From NCBI GenBank assembly GCA_035447065.1, contig DAOTGJ010000010.1, positions 22,497 through 86,496 of the forward strand: a DNA stretch of 64,000 nucleotides. Direction: 5' to 3'. Source of the DNA: CALEMW01 sp035447065 (GTDB lineage: Bacteria; Krumholzibacteriota; Krumholzibacteriia; LZORAL124-64-63). The position numbers were made by a program, and so were the translations under genes. This document shows positions 1 through 8,384 of this stretch, piece by piece. The notes beneath the pieces are model-generated. The model was not told the DNA's origin. It made no database searches and was given only the letters and a program-made list of their open reading frames with translations. Every line of letters starts with the position of its first letter. Within the stretch, counting starts at the first letter, position 1.

Positions 1-375
1 GCGCACGTGCTTGCCGTCGGGCTCCCAGTCGATGACCCGGTCCGGGTAGGGATGCCAGGTCAGGCGTCGGGGCTCGCCGCCCTCGGCGGGGATCACGTAG
101 ACGTCGTTGTTGCCGTCGTAGTCGCCGGAGAAGGCGATCCACCTGCCGTCGGGGGAGAACTTGGGCTGGCTCTCGGTGCCCACGTGGGAGGTCAGGCGGC
201 GCGCCTCGCCGCCCTGGGCGGAGACGAGCCAGAGGTCGCCTCCGTGCACGAAGACGACCTTGTCGCCGTGCAGGTCCGGATTGCGCAGCAGGCGCATGTC
301 CGTGGGATCGAAGTCGGCGCCCAGGGCGGCGGTCGCCGACAGGGCCAGCAGGAGGATGGTGAGCAGTCGGGTCAT
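1..375 (-). CDS. N-terminal part of a secreted PD40/tricorn-like beta-propeller protein (runs off the window)
   Basis: Only the first 125 codons are present; the gene continues beyond position 1. It starts at the ATG at 375 behind a GAGGAG Shine-Dalgarno. The first ~20 residues are a signal peptide (MTRLLTILLLALSATAALGA). The mature part carries PD40/WD40-like propeller blades, visible as 'GGEARRLTSH', 'FSPDGRWIAFSGDYDGN' and 'EGGEPRRLTWHP'. This blade style at the start of a secreted protein matches tricorn-protease/S41 peptidase homologues and TolB-like proteins. The peptidase part, if there is one, lies outside the window, so protease function is an inference. It is probably periplasmic. 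Confidence 0.75.
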   Translation of the reverse strand, partial: MTRLLTILLLALSATAALGADFDPTDMRLLRNPDLHGDKVVFVHGGDLWLVSAQGGEARRLTSHVGTESQPKFSPDGRWIAFSGDYDGNNDVYVIPAEGGEPRRLTWHPYPDRVIDWEPDGKHVR

Positions 376-480
376 GACGTCTCCTCGGGAGCGGTCCGTG
401 AGCGTTCGGGATGGACGGGGATGCGGCTGGGCCGACCGGTTCACAACGCAGCCGCGCGCAGGATGTTGCAGGGATTCGGG

Positions 481-504
481 ACGGCCCTCCCGGGGGAGGG
501 CCGT
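481..504 (-). terminator. GC hairpin after the S8/FG-GAP protease gene
   Basis: An 11-bp perfect inverted repeat (ACGGCCCTCCC / GGGAGGGCCGT) with a very small loop lies 15 bp past the stop codon of the S8 protease gene. It has no T-run, like most hairpins in this window. Confidence 0.55.
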
Positions 505-518
505 CCGTCGGTTCGGGG

Positions 519-3500
519 CTACCTGATCAGGGTCATGCGGCCCACGGCGCGGCGGCCGTCGGCGTGCACCACGGCGTAGTACGCGCCCGAGGGCAGGGCG
601 CGCCCGCCGTCGTCGCGGCCGTCCCAGCGCAGGGCGCGCTCGCCGGCGGGCTGGGCCAGGCCGCGGGCCAGGGTGCGCACGCGGCGGCCGGCCACGTCCA
701 CCACGTGGGCGTCCACGCGGGCGTCGCGCGCCAGCACGAAGCGGATCTCCGTGGACGGGTTGAACGGGTTGGGGCGGTTGGCCAGCAGCCGCAGGCCGCC
801 GGCCGCGGGGGCGTCGTCCACGGCCACCACCAGGCCCTCCACCACGGTCAGCACCCGGTCCGCGGCCACGCCCGTCAGCACCTGCGACGTGCCGGCCGGC
901 CACAGGATCTCCACCGTGTCGGCCGCGGCGGCGGCGCCCAGGCCGAAGGCCACGCGGAACGAGTTCTGGGACAGGTGCCCCTCGCCCGCGCGCACCTCGC
1001 GCCACTGGGTCACGCCGCCGGCGGTCAGGCGCACGCGTGCGCCCACGGCGTCGCGGTTGGAGTCCACGCCCACCAGGTCCAGGTGGAGCCAGTGGTTGCC
1101 GTTGTCGGTGCCGTTGCGGATCAGCTTGTTGGCGCCGTCGGCGGCCAGGTACACGTCCAGGTCGCCGTCGCCGTCGTAGTCGGCCCAGGCGCAGGCGGTG
1201 CTCGCGCCGGCGGTGGGCGGCAGGCCGGTGTTCACGTACGAGAAGCCGCCGGCGCCGTCGTTCTCCAGCAGCAGGTCGGGCTGGTTGGAGCGGCAGACCC
1301 AGAGGTCCAGGTCGGCGTCGTTGTCGAAGTCCACCCAGGCCGCGCCCACGCCGTTGCCGGTGTCGCCCACGGCGCCGCCGATGACCGGCGTGAAGCCGGA
1401 GCCGGTGTTGCGGAACAGGATGTCGGCGGCGGCGGTGTTGGCCAGGTAGAGGTCCATGAGGCCGTCGTTGTTGTAGTCGCCCCAGGCCGCGCCCTGGCTG
1501 TTGGCGGAGCTGCCCAGGGTGCCCGCGGTGATGTCGCTGAAGCCGAAGGTGCCGGCGTTCTCCAGCAGCACGTTGGCGCCGGTGCGGTTCCAGAGGTAGA
1601 CGTCCTGGTCGCCGTCGTTGTCCAGGTCGGTCCAGGTGGCGCCCACGCCCGTGCCCGCGTTGGCCGGCAGGCCGCCGGTGGTGAAGAAGAAGTACGTGCC
1701 GCCGCCCACGTCGCCGAAGTTGCGCAGCAGGGCGTTGGCGGTGCCGTCGTTGACCAGGTAGAGGTCCAGCAGGCCGTCCAGGTTGTAGTCCGTCCAGCAC
1801 ACGCCGCGGCCGGCGCCGCCGTCGTTCAGGGGGCTGGTGGCCACGTTGGTGAACGCGCCGCCGTCGTTGCGCAGCAGCTGGTTGGCCTGGCCGTCGCGCG
1901 AGAGGTACACGTCGCGGTCGCCGTCGTTGTCGTAATCGCCCCAGACGGCGGCGCGGGTGGGGCCGGCGTCGGCCAGGGCGCCGGCGGCGACGTCCGTGAA
2001 GGCGCCGCCGTCGTTGCGCAGCAGCAGGTTGGCGGCGCCGTCGTTCACCACGTACAGGTCGGGGTCGCCGTCGGCGTCCACGTCCACGAAGGTCACGGCG
2101 CTGGTGGCCTCGGCCCCCGCGAGCACCGCGTCGCTCACGTCCTCCCAGGCGGGTGCGGGGGCGTCGGCGCCCGTCACCACGATGGAGTAGGGCTGCGACC
2201 CGGTCAGCGGACCCTCGTGGGTCACGCGCAGGGTGATGGCGCCGGCGCCCTGGGCGCCGATGCGGATCTGCTCCACGTTGTCGCGGTCGTTGTCGCCGGT
2301 GGTGGCGGCGGCGCCCGGGTCGGCCGGGTCCAGCACCCAGGGCAGGAAGGTGGAGGCGTCCTGATCGATGCTCATGTCCAGGTCGTTGATCAGCATCAGG
2401 TCCGTGGGGTCCAGGGCGTCGGCCGCCGGGAAGCCCGGCCGGTCCGCCCACACCAGGGTGGCCCGCAGCGGCTCGCCGGGACGCGGAATGAGCGTGAACT
2501 CGTCCGTGCCGCCCGAGGTCAGGACGGCCTCCAGCACCACGGCGTCGGCGATGGCCTCCGCGGCCGCACGGGTGTTCATCAGGCCCCAGCCGAAGCGGTA
2601 GTCGGGGCCGTCGGCCGCGCCGGCCTCGTCGCAGGTGTGCAGGATCAGGGCCTTCATGGTGCTGGCCTGGGGGTAGGCGTCGCGCACGTTGCGGTAGCGC
2701 TCGTGCAGCAGGGCGACGGAGCCCGTCACGCTGGGCGTGGACATGGACGTGCCGCTGAGGCTGGCGTAGGAGGCGTCGCCGCTGGAGTAGGCGCTGGTCA
2801 GGCCCACGCCGTTGGCCACCAGGTCGGGCTTGATGCGGCCGTCGTCGGTGGGGCCGTAGCTGGTGAAGGCGCTGGCGGTCACGTCGCCCGGAGCGGTCCA
2901 GCCCGCGGCCAGGTCGTTCACCGCGCCCACCACCAGGATGTTCTTGGCGGTGCTGCGCGGGGAGAGGGTGTCGAAGCCGGTGGCGCCGCCGTCGGGGTCG
3001 CGGATGGCCGTGCTCTCCACCCACTCGGTGCCGTTGTACACGAAGTGCGTGCCGCCGGGGGTGGGGCCGGTCTCGTTGCGGTGGTTGCCCGCCGACTTGC
3101 AGACCAGGTAGCTGGGGGCGGCCAGCGCCAGGGCGTCCCAGCCGGCCGCGTCGGCGTCGTAGAAGCCGAAGCGGTAGTCCTCGGTGGGGCTGATGCCGGG
3201 GTTGCCGTACCAGTACCAGGCGCCCTCGGTGCTGTTCCAGCTCCAGCCCACGGCCACGCCGTAGGAGTGGTTGCTCACAAGCATGCCGTTGCCGGCGGCG
3301 GTGGTCATCTCCGCGTTGTCGTTGGTCCACTCGTGGGCCGAAAGGGGCGCGGCGTAGGCCATGCCGTTGGCCGCCAGGTTGACGCCCGCGCCGATGATGG
3401 TGCCGGCCACGTGGGTGGCGTGGCCGCTCAGGATGGACGCCCCGTCCACCTGGATCACGCGACCGCCGAACTCCTGATGGGTCAGCCGCACGCCGCCGCC

Positions 3501-3860
3501 GTCCCAGATGCCCACGCGGCCGGATTCCAAGGTGCCGCCGCTCAGGTTGAAGGGCGCGTTCCACACGTCGTCCGTGGAGATGGTGCGGGCGGCGTTGAGG
3601 TTGTCGGTCTGGAAGTAGATGGGCCAGCCCAGGCGGTCCATGCCCATGAGCTGCACGGACGGGTCCTCGCGCAGGGCGCGGGCGGCCGGGGCGTCCGAGG
3701 CGTCCAGGGTGCGGAAGGCCGCGTTGCGGCGGAGCTCGGCCTCGGCCCGGAAGCGGGCCGCGAGGTCGGGCAGGGACTCGATGTCGGACGCGGCGGCCAG
3801 GGTCGGCAGCAGCATCAGGGCCAGCATCAGGGCCGGCAGGCGGGTCGCGAGCGGTCTCAT
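519..3860 (-). CDS. Secreted subtilisin-like (S8) protease with FG-GAP/VCBS repeats, UnbV/ASPIC domain and FlgD-like C-terminal tail
   Basis: 1113 aa from the ATG at 3860, chosen because GAGGAG precedes it and a signal peptide follows (MRPLATRLPALMLALMLLPTLAAAS). The S8 domain (about 95-430) keeps the triad: D120 in 'GIWDGGG', H147 in 'SGHATHVAG' and S372 in 'SGTSMSTPS'. Residues ~590-880 hold many FG-GAP/VCBS calcium-type repeats ('VDVDADGDPDLYVVNDG', 'WGDYDNDGDRDVYL'). An ASPIC/UnbV-like stretch follows (~915-985). The last ~110 residues are the 'RPNPFNPSTEIRF...SGAYYAVV' module used as a C-terminal secretion or anchoring tag in FCB-type bacteria. It probably acts on the cell surface or outside the cell. 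The substrate is unknown. Confidence 0.88.
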   Translation of the reverse strand: MRPLATRLPALMLALMLLPTLAAASDIESLPDLAARFRAEAELRRNAAFRTLDASDAPAARALREDPSVQLMGMDRLGWPIYFQTDNLNAARTISTDDVWNAPFNLSGGTLESGRVGIWDGGGVRLTHQEFGGRVIQVDGASILSGHATHVAGTIIGAGVNLAANGMAYAAPLSAHEWTNDNAEMTTAAGNGMLVSNHSYGVAVGWSWNSTEGAWYWYGNPGISPTEDYRFGFYDADAAGWDALALAAPSYLVCKSAGNHRNETGPTPGGTHFVYNGTEWVESTAIRDPDGGATGFDTLSPRSTAKNILVVGAVNDLAAGWTAPGDVTASAFTSYGPTDDGRIKPDLVANGVGLTSAYSSGDASYASLSGTSMSTPSVTGSVALLHERYRNVRDAYPQASTMKALILHTCDEAGAADGPDYRFGWGLMNTRAAAEAIADAVVLEAVLTSGGTDEFTLIPRPGEPLRATLVWADRPGFPAADALDPTDLMLINDLDMSIDQDASTFLPWVLDPADPGAAATTGDNDRDNVEQIRIGAQGAGAITLRVTHEGPLTGSQPYSIVVTGADAPAPAWEDVSDAVLAGAEATSAVTFVDVDADGDPDLYVVNDGAANLLLRNDGGAFTDVAAGALADAGPTRAAVWGDYDNDGDRDVYLSRDGQANQLLRNDGGAFTNVATSPLNDGGAGRGVCWTDYNLDGLLDLYLVNDGTANALLRNFGDVGGGTYFFFTTGGLPANAGTGVGATWTDLDNDGDQDVYLWNRTGANVLLENAGTFGFSDITAGTLGSSANSQGAAWGDYNNDGLMDLYLANTAAADILFRNTGSGFTPVIGGAVGDTGNGVGAAWVDFDNDADLDLWVCRSNQPDLLLENDGAGGFSYVNTGLPPTAGASTACAWADYDGDGDLDVYLAADGANKLIRNGTDNGNHWLHLDLVGVDSNRDAVGARVRLTAGGVTQWREVRAGEGHLSQNSFRVAFGLGAAAAADTVEILWPAGTSQVLTGVAADRVLTVVEGLVVAVDDAPAAGGLRLLANRPNPFNPSTEIRFVLARDARVDAHVVDVAGRRVRTLARGLAQPAGERALRWDGRDDGGRALPSGAYYAVVHADGRRAVGRMTLIR

Positions 3861-4000
3861 GAGGCACTCCTCGGGGCGTGTGGGGTCCACGGACTGCGCC
3901 GGATGCCGGCTCCGCGCCGCGGGGTCGTGGCGGGTCCGGTGGGGGCGTGATCTCGGCGCCGAGATGAGGCGGGGCGGTCCCGGATGCAGGATCCGGCCAC

Positions 4001-4029
4001 AGTGTAGCGGAAAGCGGGGCCCCTGGCGA
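4001..4029 (-). promoter_or_regulatory. Predicted sigma-70-like promoter for the S8/FG-GAP protease
   Basis: Read on the minus strand: TCGCCA, 17-bp spacer, TACACT. It overlaps the hairpin that follows the upstream D,D-carboxypeptidase gene, so transcription may restart right at that terminator. Confidence 0.5.
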
Positions 4030-4038
4030 GGCCCCGCT
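4013..4038 (-). terminator. Hairpin after the D,D-carboxypeptidase gene
   Basis: AGCGGGGC / GCCCCGCT, 8-bp perfect stem with a 10-nt loop, starting 6 bp past the stop codon. No T-run. Confidence 0.55.
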
Positions 4039-4043
4039 GGGGA

Positions 4044-5177
4044 TCAGCGGTGCAGGAGGCGCTGGAGCAGGGAGCCCTTCTCCACGTCCTCGGCCACGAT
4101 GATGGGCGTCTCGCCCAGGACCTTGCCGTCGGCCGTGGCCACGGCCTTGCCCACCACCTGCCCCGCGGACAGCGGAGCGTCCAGCTTGGCGGGCAGCCGG
4201 TGCTCCAGGCGCACGGCCTCGCTCTGCTCCTTGCGCACGCCCACCTCCAGGGGCGCCGCGTAGAGCAGGGCCACCTCCCGCACGGCGCCGCCCTTGACCG
4301 CCACGGGATCGGGCAGGGGTTCACGGGCCGTGGGCACCAGCGTCAGCCGCGTGTACTGGGCGAAGCCGCGGGAGAGCAGGCGCGTGGTCTCGCGGCCGCG
4401 GGACTCGTTGTCCGGCGCGCCCATGACCACGGAGATCAGCCGCACGCCCTTCTGGGTGGCGGCGGCGGTGAGGCAGAAGCCGGCGTCGTCGTGGTAGCCG
4501 GTCTTGATGCCCTCCAGACCCCGGTACTTGCCCACCAGGGGGTTGGGGTTGGTCAGCAGGAAGGCTCCGCCGCGGAACGGCACCTGGTCCATGACCGCCC
4601 AGGCCAGGGCCTCGTCGTGATGGGCCAGCTCGCGGCCCAGCAGGGCCATGTCGTGGGCGGAGGAGAGGTCCGGCTCCTGGCCCCGCGCCGGCGGCAGGCC
4701 GTGCACGAAATGGAAGCGGGTGTCGTTCATGCCCAGCTCCCGCGCCCGCAGGTTCATGAGCTCCACGAAGGCGTCCGTGCTGCCGGCCAGATGCTCCGCC
4801 AAGGCCACCGCGGCGTCGTTGGCCGAGTGGATGGCCAGGGCCATGAGCAGGTCGTGGACGGAGAACGTCTCGCCCGTGCGCAGGTAGACCTGGGAGCCGC
4901 CCATGCCGCTGGCGTCGCGCGACACGGTCACCACGTCGTCCATGCCCAGCTCGCCCATGCCGATGTGCTCCAGCACGATGAGCTCGGTCATCATCTTCAC
5001 CATGGAGGCCGGCGGCAGCGGCAGGTGCGCGTTGGCGGAGAAGAGGGTGTCGCCGGTGGCGTAGTCCATGACGAAGGCGGACTTGTAGTCGCCGTCCACC
5101 TGGTCGTCGGCGAGGGAGGCGGTGCAGACGATCAAGAGCAGGGCGGCGGCGAGCAGGCGTGGCGCGGATCGGAGCAT
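4044..5177 (-). CDS. D-alanyl-D-alanine carboxypeptidase (S11 family, PBP5/6-like)
   Basis: 377 aa; start ATG at 5177 with GAGGAT upstream and a signal peptide ending near 'SLADD'. Periplasmic enzyme that trims the terminal D-Ala from peptidoglycan pentapeptides. All three penicillin-binding motifs are visible: SxxK as S58-M-V-K61, SxN as S118-A-N120 in 'HSANDAAV', and KTG at 225-227 in 'GIKTGYHDDAGF'. A C-terminal PBP5-type beta domain follows (~275-365). The last residues (EKGSLLQRLLHR) resemble the short amphipathic membrane anchor of this family. Length is normal for DacA/DacC-type proteins. Single gene with its own promoter, divergent from the TPR lipoprotein. Confidence 0.95.
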   Translation of the reverse strand: MLRSAPRLLAAALLLIVCTASLADDQVDGDYKSAFVMDYATGDTLFSANAHLPLPPASMVKMMTELIVLEHIGMGELGMDDVVTVSRDASGMGGSQVYLRTGETFSVHDLLMALAIHSANDAAVALAEHLAGSTDAFVELMNLRARELGMNDTRFHFVHGLPPARGQEPDLSSAHDMALLGRELAHHDEALAWAVMDQVPFRGGAFLLTNPNPLVGKYRGLEGIKTGYHDDAGFCLTAAATQKGVRLISVVMGAPDNESRGRETTRLLSRGFAQYTRLTLVPTAREPLPDPVAVKGGAVREVALLYAAPLEVGVRKEQSEAVRLEHRLPAKLDAPLSAGQVVGKAVATADGKVLGETPIIVAEDVEKGSLLQRLLHR

Positions 5178-5222
5178 CGGGCATCCTCACGTGGGCTGGT
5201 CATGGGTGGGAGGGTGGGCCGC

Positions 5223-5252
5223 AACGTATCGTCCCATCGCCGGAGGTGTCAA
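5223..5252 (-). promoter_or_regulatory. Predicted promoter for the D,D-carboxypeptidase
   Basis: Minus strand TTGACA, 18-bp spacer, TACGTT, about 45 bp upstream of the start codon. It lies back-to-back with the plus-strand promoter at 5275. Confidence 0.6.
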
Positions 5253-5274
5253 GCGCACGCCGCGGCGCCGGCGG

Positions 5275-5303
5275 TTGACCGGCGCCGCGGCGTCCTCTAG
5301 CTT
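5275..5303 (+). promoter_or_regulatory. Predicted promoter for the TPR lipoprotein
   Basis: TTGACC, 17-bp spacer, TAGCTT. The Shine-Dalgarno GGAAGGAG at 5316 and the ATG at 5332 follow at normal distance. Confidence 0.6.
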
Positions 5304-5331
5304 GCAATGCAGACCGGAAGGAGAGGTTCCC

Positions 5332-6864
5332 ATGCGCTCGGCCCCCGCACGGCTGCTGCTGGCCGGACTCCTGCTGGCCGTCATCGCCGCCTGCGCCCCC
5401 GCGCCGCCCTCCCGCGCCGTCTGGGACGCGGCCTGGCGCTGGCGCCAGCCCGCGGATTCCCTCTCGACGACCGCCTTCCGCAACCTTCCCGCCTTGGAGC
5501 GGGATGCCCGGCGCGATCGGGCCAGAGCCCTGCGCCGTGCGGCCGACGCCGCTCCGACCTACGCCGACGCCGCGGCCGCCCTCGTGGGCGCCGCCGGCCT
5601 GGACCCCGACGACCCCGCGCTCTGGACCCGTCTGGCCGACGCCTGCACCCGCGTGGGCGACCACGACCGCGCCCTGCGCTGCCTGGACGCCGCCGCCGCC
5701 GCGTTGGCCGCCGTGCCGGCCGCGGAGCGCCCGGACCTCGCCCTGGACCTGGTCCTGCGCCGCGCGCTGGTCCACCGCGACCGGGGCGAGTGGTCCCAGG
5801 CCCGCGCCTGGGCCGACACCGCCGCCGCCCGCCAGCCTCAGGAGCCCCGCGTGCTCACGGTGCAGGGCCTGGCCCTGGCCGATCACGGCGACGTGCAGGG
5901 GGCGGTGAACGCGGCGGTGCGCCTGGAGACGGCCCATCCCACGTGGTTCGAGTGGCGCTGGGTGCGCGGCATGGCCTCCCTGACCGCCGGCGACGTCGAG
6001 GCGGCCTACCACTGGCTGCGCGACGCCCGACCGGAGCAGCCCTACAGCGCCCGCTTCTGGCACGATCTGGCCACGGTCTGCGAACGCCTGGAGCTGGAGA
6101 CCGAAGCGGACCGCTACTACGGCTACAGCCACGCCGCGCTGGGGCTGCCCCGCGGCACCACGCTCCGCCTCGTGACCGCCGTGCCCGCCCAGGACGGCGA
6201 CACGATGCTGCAGCTGCCCATCTGGTCCGCCCTGGACGGCTGGCCCGCGGCCGGCTCGTCGCTGGGCTGGGCCCTCGCCGCCGCCGACAGCGCCCTGACG
6301 GCCGTCGCACCCGCCCGCCGCGCCTTCTGGACCGACCGGGCCTCCGGCCTGCTCAGCGTGTGCATCCGGCGGGAGCGCGGCGCCCGCCGCGCCCGCGAGC
6401 TGCGCGGCCTGGTCTACGCCGCCGCCGGCGCCGACGACCTGGCCCGCGAGGATCTGCGCCGCGCCCTGACCGAGGCCCCTTCGCCCCGGGACGTGGACCC
6501 CCGCGTGCCCGCGGTGCAGGGCCATCTGCTGCTGAAGGCGGGGCGCTGGCAGCCGGCCGTCACCGTCCTGAGGCGGGCCGTGGAGGTGGAGCCGGCCAAC
6601 GCGCAGGCCTGGGCGGACTACGGCCTGTCGCTGCTCATGCTGCGTCGGCTGGAGGCGGGAGAGGAGGCGTTGGGGCGGGCCATGGCCTTGGATCCGGAGC
6701 TGCCGGCGCCTTGGTACAACCGGGGCCTGGCCCGCGTCCACGCCGGTCGTTGGGTGGACGCGGTGGCGGATCTGGAGCGGGCCCTGGAGCTCGCCCCCGG
6801 CAACGAGGAGATCGATCTCCTGCTCAAGCAGGCGGCCCAGCAGGTGCGGCGGCGGGAGCGTTGA
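5332..6864 (+). CDS. TPR-repeat lipoprotein
   Basis: 510 aa. The start at 5332 is chosen because GGAAGGAG precedes it and a lipoprotein signal follows at once (MRSAPARLLLAGLLLAVIAAC, lipobox ending at Cys21). The rest is helical and Ala/Arg/Leu-rich with tetratricopeptide-like repeats, clearest at the C-terminus ('NAQAWADYGLSLLMLRRLEAGEEALGRAMALDPELPAPWYNRGLA'-type units, split here only for description). TPR proteins mediate protein-protein contacts; no enzyme motif is seen. Probably membrane-anchored in the periplasm. Its last 41 bp overlap the end of the convergent MATE gene, and no terminator is visible between them. Confidence 0.85.
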   Translation: MRSAPARLLLAGLLLAVIAACAPAPPSRAVWDAAWRWRQPADSLSTTAFRNLPALERDARRDRARALRRAADAAPTYADAAAALVGAAGLDPDDPALWTRLADACTRVGDHDRALRCLDAAAAALAAVPAAERPDLALDLVLRRALVHRDRGEWSQARAWADTAAARQPQEPRVLTVQGLALADHGDVQGAVNAAVRLETAHPTWFEWRWVRGMASLTAGDVEAAYHWLRDARPEQPYSARFWHDLATVCERLELETEADRYYGYSHAALGLPRGTTLRLVTAVPAQDGDTMLQLPIWSALDGWPAAGSSLGWALAAADSALTAVAPARRAFWTDRASGLLSVCIRRERGARRARELRGLVYAAAGADDLAREDLRRALTEAPSPRDVDPRVPAVQGHLLLKAGRWQPAVTVLRRAVEVEPANAQAWADYGLSLLMLRRLEAGEEALGRAMALDPELPAPWYNRGLARVHAGRWVDAVADLERALELAPGNEEIDLLLKQAAQQVRRRER

Positions 6865-8257
6865 CCGCGGCGCCGGCCGTGTAGGCCCGCAGCCGCCACA
6901 GCAGCAGTCCCAGGCAGAGCACGCCGCCCAGGGCGTCGGCCAGGGCCATGCCCGTCCAGCCGCCGTGCAGCCCGCCCCAACGCAGCCCCAGCCACACGCC
7001 CAGCGGCTCCAGCAGCACCCGCATCACGAAGTTGGGCACCATGCCCATCAGGCCGTTGCCCTGGGCGTGGAACCAGAACGACGTGATGTTCACCACGCTC
7101 AGCATGGGCCGCGCCACGGTCACCCACCGCGCCAGGAAGGCGCCGGCGGCGATCACCGAGGGCTCGTCCGTGAACACGCCCAGCGCCTTCTCCGGAAAGA
7201 GGATCACCGGCACCGCCAGCACCGCCAGCAGGGTCAAGGCATGGCGCAGGGTCAGCAGCGTGATGCGCCGCACCCGCTGCCGCTTCCCGGCGCCGTGGTT
7301 CTGCCCCACCATGATCATCATGCTCATGGAGATGCCCAGGGTGGGCAGGAACACGAAGCTCAGCAGCCGCGTGCCCGCGCCGAAGGCCGCGATGGCCGCG
7401 GTGCCGTAGGCCGTGAGCATGGAGGTGATCAGGTAGGCCGACACGGGCATGGAGATGTTGGCCACGAAGGCCGGCGCCGACACCGCCGCGAGCCCGCGCA
7501 GCAGCGAGGGGTCCCAGCGCCAGGCGGCGCGGTCGAACCGCACCTTGCGGTTCGGGTTGCGCAGCTCGTTCAGCACCACCAGCCCGGCCAGCAGGAAGCT
7601 CGACGCCGTGGTGATCGCCGCGCCCGCCACGCCCAGCCGCGGGATCGGCCCCAGGCCGAAGATGAAGACGGGGTCCAGCACCACGTTCAGCCCCAGCGCC
7701 ACGGCCATGACCTTGAAGGGGAACATGGTGTCGCCCTCGCCGCGGAACATGGAGTTGACCACCATGGGCACCAGGCCCGCGCCCGCCGCCAGGTAGGCGA
7801 TGCGCGTGTAGGTGATCGCCCCCGCGGTCACCGCCGCCTCGGCGCCCATGCGCCGCAGCACCGGCTCCGCCGCGAACCAGCCCAGCGGCGCCAGCACCAC
7901 CGACAGCGCGCCCACGATCAGCAGCACGTGCCACAGCAGGTTGCGCACGTCCTCGTCGCGGTCGGCCCCGGTCAGGCGCGAGGTCAGCGACGTGGCGCCC
8001 TGGCCCAGGGCGCCGCTCACGGAGTGGATCAGGTAGGAGATGGGGAAGGCCAGGGCCACGGCCGCCATGGCCTCGCGGCTGAAGCGCCCCAGGTACAGCA
8101 TGTCCACCAGGCCGAACCCCGTCACCAGCAGCATGGCCAGGATCATGGGGATGCTCAGGCCCAGGAGCGTGCGCTCCTCCGGGCCGTCCAGGATGGGGTT
8201 GCCGCCGCCCTCGGGCCGGCGGCCGGCGCGGCGCATGCGTTCCAGGAAGGATGCCAT
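6824..8257 (-). CDS. MATE-family multidrug/toxin efflux transporter
   Basis: 477 aa, GAGGA upstream of the ATG. About 12 hydrophobic segments in the MATE pattern, with the N-lobe opening 'LGLSIPMILAMLLVTGFGLVDMLYLGRFS' (two contiguous helices) and a matching C-lobe after ~residue 240 ('AFVANISMPVSAYLITSMLTAYGTAAIAAFGAGTR'). Length is typical for the NorM/DinF family. It is an inner-membrane antiporter that exports organic cations or drugs using an H+ or Na+ gradient; the substrate cannot be told. The 3' end overlaps the convergent TPR gene by 41 bp. Confidence 0.92.
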   Translation of the reverse strand: MASFLERMRRAGRRPEGGGNPILDGPEERTLLGLSIPMILAMLLVTGFGLVDMLYLGRFSREAMAAVALAFPISYLIHSVSGALGQGATSLTSRLTGADRDEDVRNLLWHVLLIVGALSVVLAPLGWFAAEPVLRRMGAEAAVTAGAITYTRIAYLAAGAGLVPMVVNSMFRGEGDTMFPFKVMAVALGLNVVLDPVFIFGLGPIPRLGVAGAAITTASSFLLAGLVVLNELRNPNRKVRFDRAAWRWDPSLLRGLAAVSAPAFVANISMPVSAYLITSMLTAYGTAAIAAFGAGTRLLSFVFLPTLGISMSMMIMVGQNHGAGKRQRVRRITLLTLRHALTLLAVLAVPVILFPEKALGVFTDEPSVIAAGAFLARWVTVARPMLSVVNITSFWFHAQGNGLMGMVPNFVMRVLLEPLGVWLGLRWGGLHGGWTGMALADALGGVLCLGLLLWRLRAYTAGAAVNAPAAAPAGPPA

Positions 8258-8335
8258 TCACGTCCTCGGTTCGGTTGGAGCAAGGCCCCCAAGGAAACCC
8301 TGACCCGTCGCGACCGCCAGCGGCGGCAACGGAAC

Positions 8336-8362
8336 GGGCCCGCCCCACGGGGGAGCGGGCCC
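8336..8362 (-). terminator. Hairpin after rocD
   Basis: GGGCCCGC / GCGGGCCC 8-bp stem with an 11-nt loop, located 22 bp past the rocD stop codon and before the MATE gene. No T-run. Confidence 0.55.
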
Positions 8363-8384
8363 GGTCGAGGGTCGCGGCGACGGC

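Noticed and set aside
411..3950. A 1179-codon open frame on the plus strand opposite the S8/FG-GAP protease, and many similar long frames opposite other genes
   Set aside because: The translations are Val/Gly/His/Arg-rich without domains, a by-product of high GC and third-position bias of the real gene on the other strand.
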